Source: Pedobacter cryoconitis
GTDB lineage: Bacteria; Bacteroidota; Bacteroidia; Sphingobacteriales; Sphingobacteriaceae
Reading direction: 5' to 3'
Length of the DNA: 64,000 nt
Assembly (NCBI RefSeq): GCF_014200605.1
Contig: NZ_JACHCE010000013.1
Span: 62,001-126,000 of the forward strand
Shown: positions 7,546 through 15,620 of the stretch, piece after piece
Layout of the letters: each line of letters starts with the position of its first letter
Position numbering within the stretch: the stretch's first letter is position 1
The notes under the pieces: generated by a model
Database searches by the model: none
Seen by the model: the letters and a program-made list of their open reading frames with translations, nothing else
What the model was told of the DNA's origin: nothing
Translations under genes and position numbers: made by a program

Positions 7546-9330
7546 ATGAGCGATTTTAATGACTTTAACAACCCCAGGGTAGCTCAGCTCCCTAAGCATC
7601 TCAGGCAGTTTATTGTAGATCAGAACTACGCTAAATATACACCAGTTGATCAGGCGGTTTGGCGTTATGTAATGCGTCAGAATTACAGTTATCTAAAAGA
7701 TGTTGCTTATTATCCTTATATCAAAGGTTTACAGCGTGCGGGTTTAAGTATTGAATATATCCCGGATTTACAAACCATGAATGACAATCTGGGTAAACTG
7801 GGCTGGGGTGCGGTTACCGTAGATGGATTTATCCCTCCTGCAGCATTCATGGAATACCAGGCCTATCATGTACTGGTAATTGCTGCCGATATACGCCAGA
7901 TTAATCATATTGAATATACACCAGCTCCGGATATTATCCATGAGTCGGCTGGCCATGCGCCTATTATTGCAGATGCCGATTACAATAGTTACCTGAGTTA
8001 TATCGGATCTATTGGTGCTAAAGCCATGTTTTCGGCCAAAGATTTTGAATTATATGAAGCCATACGTGCTTTATCTATTTTAAAGGAAGCAGTTGATATT
8101 CCTGAATTTGAAATCACTAAAGCTGAAGAACAGTTAAAGGAAATTTCAGCAAATATGGGTGAACCTTCCGAAATGGCCTTACTCAGCAGATTACACTGGT
8201 GGACCGTAGAATACGGTTTAATCGGCAGCCTTGATGATCCTAAAATCTATGGTGCAGGGCTCCTTTCTTCTATTGGAGAAAGCTCAAGCTGCATGAGTAA
8301 AAATGTAAAAAAGATCCCTTACACGATAGATACAATTAACTATTCGTACGATATTACTAAAACACAACCACAGCTTTTTGTAACTGAGACCTTTCAAAAT
8401 CTGATTGATGTATTGGAACAGTTTGCAGATACCATGTCGTTTAGAAAAGGTGGAACAGAAAGTATCCGCAAAGCTATGGACTCTAAAAATCCGGCAACCG
8501 CAGTGTATAGTTCTGGTTTACAGGTAACAGGTGTGTTCAGTGATATGGGCCAGAATGATTCTGGTGAACTTACCTTTATCAAAACTACAGGGCCTTCCGC
8601 ACTTTCTTTTGCTGACAGGCAATTGGACGGACATGGTAAACTTTATCATAAGGACGGCTTTTCATCACCGGTAGGTAAACTAAAAAATACCAGTACTGCA
8701 TTGGAAAATTTTAGCAGTGAGGAACTTTATACCTTTGGTATCATAGAAGGTAATACTACCGAACTGATTTTTGAAAGTGGGATTCAGGTAAGCGGTACTG
8801 TAAAGGCAGTTTACAAACATGGGGATCATGTGATCCTGATTGCTTTTGAAGATTGTACAGTTAAAGAAAGTAATGGAAATATTCTTTTTCAACCAGAATG
8901 GGGTACTTATGACATGGCCGTAGGCAGCAGTATTGTCTCTGTATTTAATGGCGCTGCAGATAAAGAAGCTTATGAGGAAATTACTTATATCAGCGATAAG
9001 CAAACTGAAAAGATTGTTTATGATGAGTCTACAACCCAGCTTCATCATATTTACAGCACCGTAAGAAAAATCAGAGCGGAAGGAAGTGACGAAAACGAAT
9101 TACCTGCTTTATTTAAAACTTTGAAAACGTCCTATTCACACGACTGGCTTTGTGCGCTTGAAATATTGGAAATAGTGCGTTATAAGGGAACTAACCCCGG
9201 GCTTGAGCAGGAAATCAGGGCTTATCTGGAAGCAAAAGCTTTAGTTGAACCTCAGCACAAGAAACTGATCCATGACGGAATGCATGTGATTGAGAACCCT
9301 GTCACACAATTAATTACAGAAGAAGATTAA
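7546..9330 (+). CDS. Aromatic amino acid hydroxylase (phenylalanine 4-monooxygenase type) with long C-terminal extension
   Basis: Chosen start 7546 gives 594 residues; a longer frame from 7492 would include the likely -7-like TATCTTTA at 7515-7522. The catalytic domain occupies the first 280 or so residues. The iron ligands are visible: H132 and H137 in IHESAGHAP and E222 in HWWTVEYG, the facial triad of pterin-dependent hydroxylases. Known members convert Phe to Tyr with tetrahydropterin and O2. Residues about 300-594 form an extension not found in the short proteobacterial enzymes, with no motif I recognise. The SDR gene starts 1 nt after the stop. It feeds the tyrosine degradation genes at 10.7-15.3 kb. 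Specificity for Phe over Tyr or Trp is inferred. Confidence 0.9.
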   Translation: MSDFNDFNNPRVAQLPKHLRQFIVDQNYAKYTPVDQAVWRYVMRQNYSYLKDVAYYPYIKGLQRAGLSIEYIPDLQTMNDNLGKLGWGAVTVDGFIPPAAFMEYQAYHVLVIAADIRQINHIEYTPAPDIIHESAGHAPIIADADYNSYLSYIGSIGAKAMFSAKDFELYEAIRALSILKEAVDIPEFEITKAEEQLKEISANMGEPSEMALLSRLHWWTVEYGLIGSLDDPKIYGAGLLSSIGESSSCMSKNVKKIPYTIDTINYSYDITKTQPQLFVTETFQNLIDVLEQFADTMSFRKGGTESIRKAMDSKNPATAVYSSGLQVTGVFSDMGQNDSGELTFIKTTGPSALSFADRQLDGHGKLYHKDGFSSPVGKLKNTSTALENFSSEELYTFGIIEGNTTELIFESGIQVSGTVKAVYKHGDHVILIAFEDCTVKESNGNILFQPEWGTYDMAVGSSIVSVFNGAADKEAYEEITYISDKQTEKIVYDESTTQLHHIYSTVRKIRAEGSDENELPALFKTLKTSYSHDWLCALEILEIVRYKGTNPGLEQEIRAYLEAKALVEPQHKKLIHDGMHVIENPVTQLITEED

Positions 9331-9331
9331 C

Positions 9332-10033
9332 ATGAATATTGTATTAACAGGTGCCAGCAGCGGAATAGGCTTTGAGGCTGCTTTAGAATTTACTTTACAG
9401 ACTGAAAATAAGGTAGTATGTATCGCCAGGTCTGCCGATAAGCTTAGAAAATTATTAGAAATTGCGAGAGGAATCAACCCGGAATGTACTTTGCTACCAG
9501 TTGAATTTGATATCGTGAATGATGATTATGCTGCATTGGTGCCTTTCTTAAAAGAAAGACTGGGCACTGTCGATATTTTGATCAATAATGCAGGTTCCTT
9601 AATCAATAAACCATTTTTAGAGACTTCTGCGAACGATTTGAATGAAATGTTTCAGAGTAATGTGACGGGACATTTCAATATGATTCAGAACTTGTTACCG
9701 CTGATGCATAGCGGAAGCCATATTGTAAATATTGGCAGTATGGGCGGTTTCCAGGGAAGCGTTAAATTTCCCGGACTTGCGGCTTATTCTTCCAGTAAAG
9801 GAGCATTACATACACTTACCGAATGTCTGGCTTTTGAATTAGCTGATAGCGGGATTAAAGTAAATTGCCTTGCGTTGGGTTCGGCACAAACAGAAATGCT
9901 TGAGCAGGCATTTCCAGGATATCAATCTCCGGTAATGGCTTTTGAAATGGGGAAATATGTGGCGGACTTTGCAAAGACCGGTCATAAGTTTTTCAATGGC
10001 AAGATAATTCCTGTAGCGGTCACTACTCCCTAG
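9332..10033 (+). CDS. Short-chain dehydrogenase/reductase, possibly pterin recycling
   Basis: The 233-residue Rossmann-fold enzyme has the N-terminal NAD(P) loop TGASSGIG (residues 6-13), NNAG (85-88), and catalytic S136, Y152 and K156 (YSSSK). It lies 1 nt behind the aromatic hydroxylase and is almost surely co-translated. Pterin-dependent hydroxylases need a dihydropteridine reductase to restore the cofactor, and SDR enzymes do this in some organisms, so that role is a reasonable guess but not shown by the sequence. A general ketone or sugar SDR is the alternative. The transcript ends at the large hairpin at 10059-10129. Confidence 0.85.
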   Translation: MNIVLTGASSGIGFEAALEFTLQTENKVVCIARSADKLRKLLEIARGINPECTLLPVEFDIVNDDYAALVPFLKERLGTVDILINNAGSLINKPFLETSANDLNEMFQSNVTGHFNMIQNLLPLMHSGSHIVNIGSMGGFQGSVKFPGLAAYSSSKGALHTLTECLAFELADSGIKVNCLALGSAQTEMLEQAFPGYQSPVMAFEMGKYVADFAKTGHKFFNGKIIPVAVTTP

Positions 10034-10058
10034 AAATTTTTAAGAGTATAAAAAAACA

Positions 10059-10129
10059 GCCTGCTATATTTCTGGCGCATGTTCGCGCTGTGAGGGTCCC
10101 AATGCCAGAAATGTAGCAGGCCTTTTTTT
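10059..10129 (+). terminator. Large terminator hairpin with 27-nt apical loop
   Basis: An 18-bp stem (10059-10076 with 10104-10121, one G-U pair) is followed by seven T. The loop at 10077-10103 is far larger than normal and contains CGCGCTGTGAGGG. A second large hairpin with a GAGGG loop lies at 15273-15364 after hppD. Confidence 0.85.
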
Positions 10130-10169
10130 ATTGCTTTGTAAAATATTTTAATAACTTAGCAGACGATAT

Positions 10170-10673
10170 ATGAAGAAAAGCTTATTATTATTCTGCTTCG
10201 TAGTTCTTTTTGCCGCTTCCGGCAAGTCGCAGACCGTCCCTGTTAAATATCAGGAACTTCTTAAAAAGATAGTTACTAATAAAACATCTGATCAATTGAT
10301 AGGTTTTGCTAAAACACTTATTGGTATCCCTTACAGATATGCTTCAAGTAATCCTGCAATAGGTTTCGACTGTTCTGGTTTTGTAAGTTATGTATTCCAT
10401 AACTTTGGAGTTAATGTACCGCGCTCTTCTACAGAATTTAATCAGGCGGGTACGCCTGTTAAACTGGAAAATGCAAAGGTTGGTGATGTGCTTATTTTCA
10501 CAGGGACCAACCCCCGCAGACGTGTCGTTGGCCATGTAGGCATTATTGCAGATATTGAAGGGGATACAATTAAATTTATCCACTCCACTTCCGGAAAAGC
10601 ACATGGGGTAACAGTTACTACACTTAATCCTTATTACAAAAGCCGGTTAATGCGGGCTGTAAGTATTCTTTAA
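10170..10673 (+). CDS. Secreted NlpC/P60 cysteine peptidase
   Basis: The 167-residue protein has a signal peptide (MKKSLLLFCFVVLFAASGKS-Q) and one NlpC/P60 (C40) domain. Catalytic residues are seen as C68 in GFDCSGFVSYVF, H122 in RRVVGHVGII and H138 in KFIHSTS. Members cleave gamma-D-Glu-DAP or related links in cell-wall peptides in the periplasm, which suits a meso-DAP wall as implied by MurE. It stands alone with no binding or targeting domain, and converges with the flavin reductase-like gene. Confidence 0.92.
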   Translation: MKKSLLLFCFVVLFAASGKSQTVPVKYQELLKKIVTNKTSDQLIGFAKTLIGIPYRYASSNPAIGFDCSGFVSYVFHNFGVNVPRSSTEFNQAGTPVKLENAKVGDVLIFTGTNPRRRVVGHVGIIADIEGDTIKFIHSTSGKAHGVTVTTLNPYYKSRLMRAVSIL

Positions 10674-10690
10674 TATCCAGATTTTATTAT

Positions 10691-11584
10691 CTAAGTTTCC
10701 AGCAATACAACTTTTAATGCATCAAGCACTTCACCCCTGCCCAGCATTTCTTTCGCCAGCTCATGTAATTCACGCTGACGATTTACGCCATCGCCAATCG
10801 TAGCATCCAAAACTTCTTTTACAGCAGCATGACTTCTGATTAAGTCAATTTCCTCTTCAGCAGGGACCTGCTCTACATTTCCAAGCATTCCAAGATCATT
10901 ACCGCTTAAAACATATGAATTTCTAACACCATGCGGCAGCGCATCAATGCCTATTCCAAGAGTAGTTAATGGTTTTGCCACCTTAAATAAATTATCAGCC
11001 GTTACCCGGCAATACCAGTCACCACCTAAACGGGCAACAAGATCTATTTTTGCCTGATCAATTTTCCCCTCTTCATCCAGAATTTCTTCTTTGATATGGA
11101 TCAGTTTTATCTCTGCAAGAATCAGGTTTCCAGCGCCGGGGTTATCTCCAAGGTGGATTACTTCGGTCACTATACATTCCATCTGAACTGGTGCCTCTGC
11201 CACCCGTGGTGGTTTTACCAATTGTGAAGGAAGCATCGTAAAACCAGCTTTTTCAAACTCATTTATTCCTTTAGCATATTCAGTACTGGCCAGACTTGTC
11301 TGCTGCACCATTGGATAGTTCACAATATTAATTACACATTCTTTGACCTCCAGAATATTCTCCAGGGTGTGTTTAGTTGTATTATCACGTACTCTTCTGG
11401 CCGGAGAGAAAATGCAAAGAGGCGGATTGGTACTGAACATATTGAAAAAACTGAAAGGGCTTAAATTGATGTTGCCTTCTTTATCAATAGTTGTTGCAAA
11501 ACATATAGGTCTTGGCGCAACTGCATATTGCAAATAGTTTTGCAGTTGCGCCGGACTCAAATCTGAAGTTTTAACTGTCAGCAT
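10691..11584 (-). CDS. Flavin reductase-like (FMN split-barrel) protein
   Basis: The 297-residue protein has an N-terminal FMN-binding split-barrel domain (residues about 10-200: VAPRPICFATTIDKEGNINLSPFSFF, then NPPLCIFSPARR). The last 80 residues form a helical tail. It is translationally coupled to the fumarylacetoacetate hydrolase gene: the upstream TAA and this ATG share one base (TAATG). Its steady place in a homogentisate cluster suggests a job in aromatic breakdown, but no step of the known pathway needs a flavin reductase. It might supply reduced flavin or act on a side product. The family call is good; the role is unknown. Confidence 0.85.
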   Translation of the reverse strand: MLTVKTSDLSPAQLQNYLQYAVAPRPICFATTIDKEGNINLSPFSFFNMFSTNPPLCIFSPARRVRDNTTKHTLENILEVKECVINIVNYPMVQQTSLASTEYAKGINEFEKAGFTMLPSQLVKPPRVAEAPVQMECIVTEVIHLGDNPGAGNLILAEIKLIHIKEEILDEEGKIDQAKIDLVARLGGDWYCRVTADNLFKVAKPLTTLGIGIDALPHGVRNSYVLSGNDLGMLGNVEQVPAEEEIDLIRSHAAVKEVLDATIGDGVNRQRELHELAKEMLGRGEVLDALKVVLLET

Positions 11585-12579
11585 TATTTTTTAAGGGCTA
11601 AAATAGAGAAATCAGTATCAACTTTACGGATTGTATTGCTTAAACGGCCAAGCCCCGTAATTTCCATTTCCACAACATCACCATCCTGTAACCATTGTGG
11701 CTTAAAATCAGGATCATTCAATAAACCAGTACCATTAAGTTCCAGGAAACATCCTGTTCCTACTGTACCTGAACCGATTACATCTCCTGGCAAAATATCC
11801 ACACCATAAGCACAACGTTCAATAATTTCTGCAAATGTCCAGTCCATATCTGCTGTATTGCCTGCAGAAACCTGTTTCCCATTTACAGTACAGGTCATTT
11901 CCAGGTTATAGCTATTTCCAATATGACCAGCTTTAGGAGCTGTTTTGTATTCTTCCAGTTCATCAGGGGTCACTAACCATGGTCCAATAACTGTAGAAAA
12001 ATCTTTTCCTTTTGCAGGGCCCAGGTTTAACAGCATTTCTTCCATTTGCAATGTTCTGGCACTCATATCATTCATAATCATATAACCTGCGATATAAGCA
12101 TCAGCCTCTTCAGCTTTGATATTTCTTCCTTTTTTACCAATTACCACTGCTACTTCCAGTTCAAAATCCAGTTTCTGGAAATGGTCAGGCATACACTCGA
12201 TTTCTCCAGGGCCCTGGATAGCATTATGGTTAGTAAAATAGAAAATAGGATACTGATCAAATTCAGGGATCATGTCTGCCTTACGGTTTCTGCGTGCTGC
12301 AGCAACGTGCTGACGAAAAGCATAACCGTCTCTGCATGAACTTGGGTGCGGTACCGGGGCTACAACTTCATAAAACGCTTCTTCTTTAGGCTCAATCTCT
12401 CCAGACTTAATTTTAGCATCGATTGCCAATGCCCGCTCCATCAGTACTTCTGAATCTTTTAAAAACCCGTTCATATCATTTGGTATCTGCTTATCGCATG
12501 AATTCAAATTATAGATATGTCCACTGATGAAAACACCAAGGTGTTCTCTGTCTTCTGTTTTGTAGGATACTAATTTCAT
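11584..12579 (-). CDS. Fumarylacetoacetate hydrolase family protein
   Basis: The 331-residue protein carries the FAH catalytic-domain landmarks: metal-binding acidic residues in KLDFELEVAVVIGKKGRNI and IAGYMIMNDMSAR, then GKDFSTVIGPWLVTPDEL and GDVIGSGTVGTGCFLE. In the tyrosine route this class splits fumarylacetoacetate to fumarate and acetoacetate, the last step after HppD and HmgA encoded just to the right. It is about 90 residues shorter than the eukaryotic-type enzyme. No maleylacetoacetate isomerase gene is in the window. It is first gene of a two-gene minus-strand operon with a -7 element at 12628-12621. Confidence 0.88.
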   Translation of the reverse strand: MKLVSYKTEDREHLGVFISGHIYNLNSCDKQIPNDMNGFLKDSEVLMERALAIDAKIKSGEIEPKEEAFYEVVAPVPHPSSCRDGYAFRQHVAAARRNRKADMIPEFDQYPIFYFTNHNAIQGPGEIECMPDHFQKLDFELEVAVVIGKKGRNIKAEEADAYIAGYMIMNDMSARTLQMEEMLLNLGPAKGKDFSTVIGPWLVTPDELEEYKTAPKAGHIGNSYNLEMTCTVNGKQVSAGNTADMDWTFAEIIERCAYGVDILPGDVIGSGTVGTGCFLELNGTGLLNDPDFKPQWLQDGDVVEMEITGLGRLSNTIRKVDTDFSILALKK

Positions 12580-12925
12580 ATAGTTTTATGTTTGGTAGCA
12601 CAATGTATCATATAGCTGGTCAAAGCTAGAGAATTTAGGGCACAATGAATAAAAGCCAGCAAAATAAATGACAATAGAATATATGGCAGAAATTTGATAC
12701 CTAACAATATAATTCTTAATTTAGCCTTCGCAACAATGACAAAGCGCAAATTAAAATATCAGGATCGTATTGCCAGCCAAGTACTGGCCGGGTTCAGGTA
12801 TGCTATGCTCTCTAAGATCATTTTTGCACAATATTCCATTTAAGCTTTTTTCTAAAGCCCTCGTATATTAAACGTTCTCACGTTTTCTATCCATCCTACA
12901 TTTTAACCATTTAGAACCTATAGAT
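12580..12925. promoter_or_regulatory. Divergent regulatory region between FAH and hmgA
   Basis: This 346-bp spacer separates the minus-strand FAH operon from the plus-strand hmgA-hppD pair and should hold both promoters. A -7 element for FAH is at 12628-12621 (TAGCTTTG). I found no convincing plus-strand -7 element for hmgA. A 35-codon frame at 12736-12843 is a doubtful small gene. Confidence 0.6.
12621..12628 (-). promoter_or_regulatory. Promoter of FAH operon, -7 element
   Basis: TAGCTTTG on the minus strand fits TAnnTTTG, 41 nt before the FAH start. A TTG lies further upstream at 12645-12643. Confidence 0.55.
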
Positions 12926-14092
12926 ATGCCTATTTATCATACCTTAGGAACCATTCCACCTAAAAGACACACTGTTTTTAGAAAACCAGACGGTGAACTT
13001 TATGCAGAGGAACTGGTATCCACTGAAGGATTTTCAAGCTTGTATTCGCTTGTCTATCACTGTCATCCTCCAACTATTGTTAAATCGCTTGGAGAACCTT
13101 ACTCTGTAGAGCCAAAAATTGCCAGGGAGAAACATCTGAAACATACTTCCCTGATTGGTTTCAATATCGCTCCTGAGGATGATTATCTAAAAAGCAGAAA
13201 ACCTGTACTGGTTAACAGCGACTTACATATATCTCTCGCCGCCCCCAGGAAATCTATGACTGACTATTTCTATAAAAACAGTCAGGCCGATGAAGTTATT
13301 TTCATCCACCAGGGTTCGGGTACTTTAAAAACAGGTTTTGGAAAGATTCGTTTCGCTTATGGTGATTATCTGGTAGTGCCCCGCGGTACGATTTATCAAC
13401 TGGAATTTGATGATGAGAAAAACCGTTTATTTATTGTTGAAAGCTTTAGCCCTATCCGGTCGCCAAAACGTTACAGAAATGAATATGGCCAGCTGATGGA
13501 ACATTCCCCTTATTGTGAACGCGATATCAGAAGACCTGCCGACCTGGAAACTATCGATGAATTTGGTGATTTCAAGGTACTGATCAAAAAACAAGGATTA
13601 ATGTACCCATATACCTATGGTACACACCCTTTTGATTTTGTAGGCTGGGACGGATTTCATTATCCATGGGCATTCTCTATCCATGATTTCGAACCAATTA
13701 CCGGTCGTCTTCATCAACCGCCACCCGTACATCAAACCTTTGAGGGGCACAATTTCGTAATCTGTTCTTTTGTACCCCGCAAATTTGATTACCACCCATT
13801 ATCTATTCCTGCACCCTATAACCATAGCAATGTAGACAGCGATGAAGTTCTGTATTATGTGGACGGTGATTTTATGAGCAGAAAAAGTGTTGTTAAAGGC
13901 CAGATTACACTACATCCCGGAGGAATTCCTCATGGGCCACACCCTGGTACGGTAGAAAAATCAATTGGTAAAGAAAGCACAGAAGAACTGGCTGTAATGA
14001 TCGATCCTTTCCGCCCTTTAATGCTTACGGAAGATGCATTGGCTATTGAAGATGAAAATTATCATAAAAGCTGGCAGATCAACATTGAATAA
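12926..14092 (+). CDS. hmgA: Homogentisate 1,2-dioxygenase
   Basis: The 388-residue cupin enzyme opens the ring of homogentisate to maleylacetoacetate. Family marks include PKRHTVFRKPDGELYAEELV near the start, the cupin stretch DEVIFIHQGSGTLKTGFG, and the iron-binding region with NHSNVDSDEVLYYVDGDF followed by LHPGGIPHGPHPG. The H/E/H ligands should come from these two segments. The length agrees with the bacterial form of about 385 residues, shorter than the human enzyme. It is followed 46 bp later by hppD, so the pair is probably one transcript ending at the hairpin at 15273. Confidence 0.95.
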   Translation: MPIYHTLGTIPPKRHTVFRKPDGELYAEELVSTEGFSSLYSLVYHCHPPTIVKSLGEPYSVEPKIAREKHLKHTSLIGFNIAPEDDYLKSRKPVLVNSDLHISLAAPRKSMTDYFYKNSQADEVIFIHQGSGTLKTGFGKIRFAYGDYLVVPRGTIYQLEFDDEKNRLFIVESFSPIRSPKRYRNEYGQLMEHSPYCERDIRRPADLETIDEFGDFKVLIKKQGLMYPYTYGTHPFDFVGWDGFHYPWAFSIHDFEPITGRLHQPPPVHQTFEGHNFVICSFVPRKFDYHPLSIPAPYNHSNVDSDEVLYYVDGDFMSRKSVVKGQITLHPGGIPHGPHPGTVEKSIGKESTEELAVMIDPFRPLMLTEDALAIEDENYHKSWQINIE

Positions 14093-14138
14093 CAAAAAAT
14101 ACACCTAAATAATTTTTAATTAAATAAAAAATAAGAAC

Positions 14139-15266
14139 ATGCAAACACTAGTTGTAGAAAAAGACACAGAAGTGCGTGATTTCCTGCCGCTTAATGGCAC
14201 AGACCATCTTGAGTTATATGTAGGCAACGCCAAACAATCTGCACACTTTTACAAAACGGCCTTTGGCTTTGAAACTGTGGCGTATGCAGGACCTGAAACA
14301 GGATTGAGAGACAGAGCTTCCTATGTATTGCAACAAGGGAAAATCAGGTTAGTATTAACGACTCCAATGAATTCTGAAGGTGTAATTACAGAGCATATCA
14401 GAAAACATGGTGACGGTGTCAAAATCCTTGCTTTATGGGTTGATGATGCTTATAAATCATATGAAGAAACAATTAAACGTGGTGCAATTTCCTATCAGGA
14501 GCCTAAAACCCTAACAGATGAGTTTGGAGAAGTTCGCACAGCCGGTATCTATACTTATGGTGAAACTGTTCATTTATTTGTAGAACGCAAAAACTATAAA
14601 GGTGCATTTATGCCTGGTTATGTCGCGGTAGAAGGTGGTTATAAACCAGGAAGCACAGGTCTTTTATATATTGACCACTGCGTTGGAAACGTTGGCTGGA
14701 ACAGAATGAATGAAGCTGTGAAGTGGTATGAAGATGTTATGGGCTTTAAAAATATCCTTTCTTTTGATGATAAACAGATCAACACTGAATACTCTGCTTT
14801 AATGAGTAAAGTGATGAGCAACAAAAATGGTTACGTCAAATTTCCAATCAATGAGCCTGCTGAAGGTAAAAAGAAATCACAGATTGAAGAATATTTAGAG
14901 TTTTATGATGGCGAGGGTGTTCAGCATATTGCTGTAGCTACACACGATATTATCAAAACGGTAAGAGAAATGAAAGCACGTGGTGTAGAATTTTTAAGTG
15001 CACCTCCTAAAGCTTATTATGAAACTTTATTAGAACGTGTCGGAAAAATCGACGAAGATATTGCTCCATTACAAGAATTAGGTATTTTAGTAGATTATGA
15101 TGAAGAAGGTTATTTACTTCAGATTTTCACTAAACCCGTTCAGGATCGTCCAACTTTATTTTTTGAGATTATCCAGCGAAAAGGTGCACAGTCTTTTGGC
15201 GCAGGAAATTTCAAAGCATTGTTTGAATCTTTAGAACGTGAACAGGAACTAAGAGGAAATCTATAA
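14139..15266 (+). CDS. hppD: 4-hydroxyphenylpyruvate dioxygenase
   Basis: The 375-residue, two-domain vicinal-oxygen-chelate enzyme converts 4-hydroxyphenylpyruvate to homogentisate. The three iron ligands are visible in the C-terminal domain: H180 (YIDHCVGNV), H263 (VQHIAVAT) and E343 (FFEIIQRKG). The N-terminal domain begins TDHLELYVGNAKQSAHFY. It lies directly downstream of hmgA, so substrate and product enzymes of homogentisate are made together. The tyrosine aminotransferase needed to supply its substrate is not in this window. Confidence 0.96.
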   Translation: MQTLVVEKDTEVRDFLPLNGTDHLELYVGNAKQSAHFYKTAFGFETVAYAGPETGLRDRASYVLQQGKIRLVLTTPMNSEGVITEHIRKHGDGVKILALWVDDAYKSYEETIKRGAISYQEPKTLTDEFGEVRTAGIYTYGETVHLFVERKNYKGAFMPGYVAVEGGYKPGSTGLLYIDHCVGNVGWNRMNEAVKWYEDVMGFKNILSFDDKQINTEYSALMSKVMSNKNGYVKFPINEPAEGKKKSQIEEYLEFYDGEGVQHIAVATHDIIKTVREMKARGVEFLSAPPKAYYETLLERVGKIDEDIAPLQELGILVDYDEEGYLLQIFTKPVQDRPTLFFEIIQRKGAQSFGAGNFKALFESLEREQELRGNL

Positions 15267-15272
15267 GAAATT

Positions 15273-15364
15273 AAAAAAGAAATGTGCTGCTGTGTTTTGG
15301 CAGTATCGTCTTGTCTGAGGGGGTAAGAAATACTATGCCATCACATAAGCACATTTCTTTTTTT
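15273..15364 (+). terminator. Large branched terminator hairpin after hppD
   Basis: The outer arms (15273-15287 with 15348-15362) pair perfectly and run into a T stretch. Inside, 15298-15305 (TGGCAGTA) pairs imperfectly with 15331-15340, leaving an apical loop with TCGTCTTGTCTGAGGGG. At about 90 nt it is much longer than the other terminators here and resembles the one at 10059-10129. Confidence 0.75.
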
Positions 15365-15620
15365 CAAAAACTTTATTAGCGCGTAGGGGTTTATTCAATT
15401 CCAGTCGTCTTATATAAGTTACTTATATAGTGTAATCACTATATGGTGTGTTGTTTAGTTAATTATGTGGTGTGTTTAGCTAAATTGTTTACAAAAACCA
15501 GGTATTACTCGTGGAATGGCCTTTGGGTCTTCCACGGTATTTCCCTGGTAAAAATCACTTCTCTACCCCTTCATTCAGAAAAATTAAGTACTTTCGGGCT
15601 TCACCGGCAATTAGAGAGGC
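15365..15620. other. Non-coding stretch with overlapping palindromes and direct repeats
   Basis: No gene is supported. It holds TATATAAG-TTA-CTTATATA (15411-15429), ATATAGTG-TAAT-CACTATAT (15425-15444) sharing an arm with the first, and two imperfect direct repeats beginning TGGTGTG (15444 and 15466 regions). It precedes the YihY gene and may contain its control sites. Confidence 0.5.
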
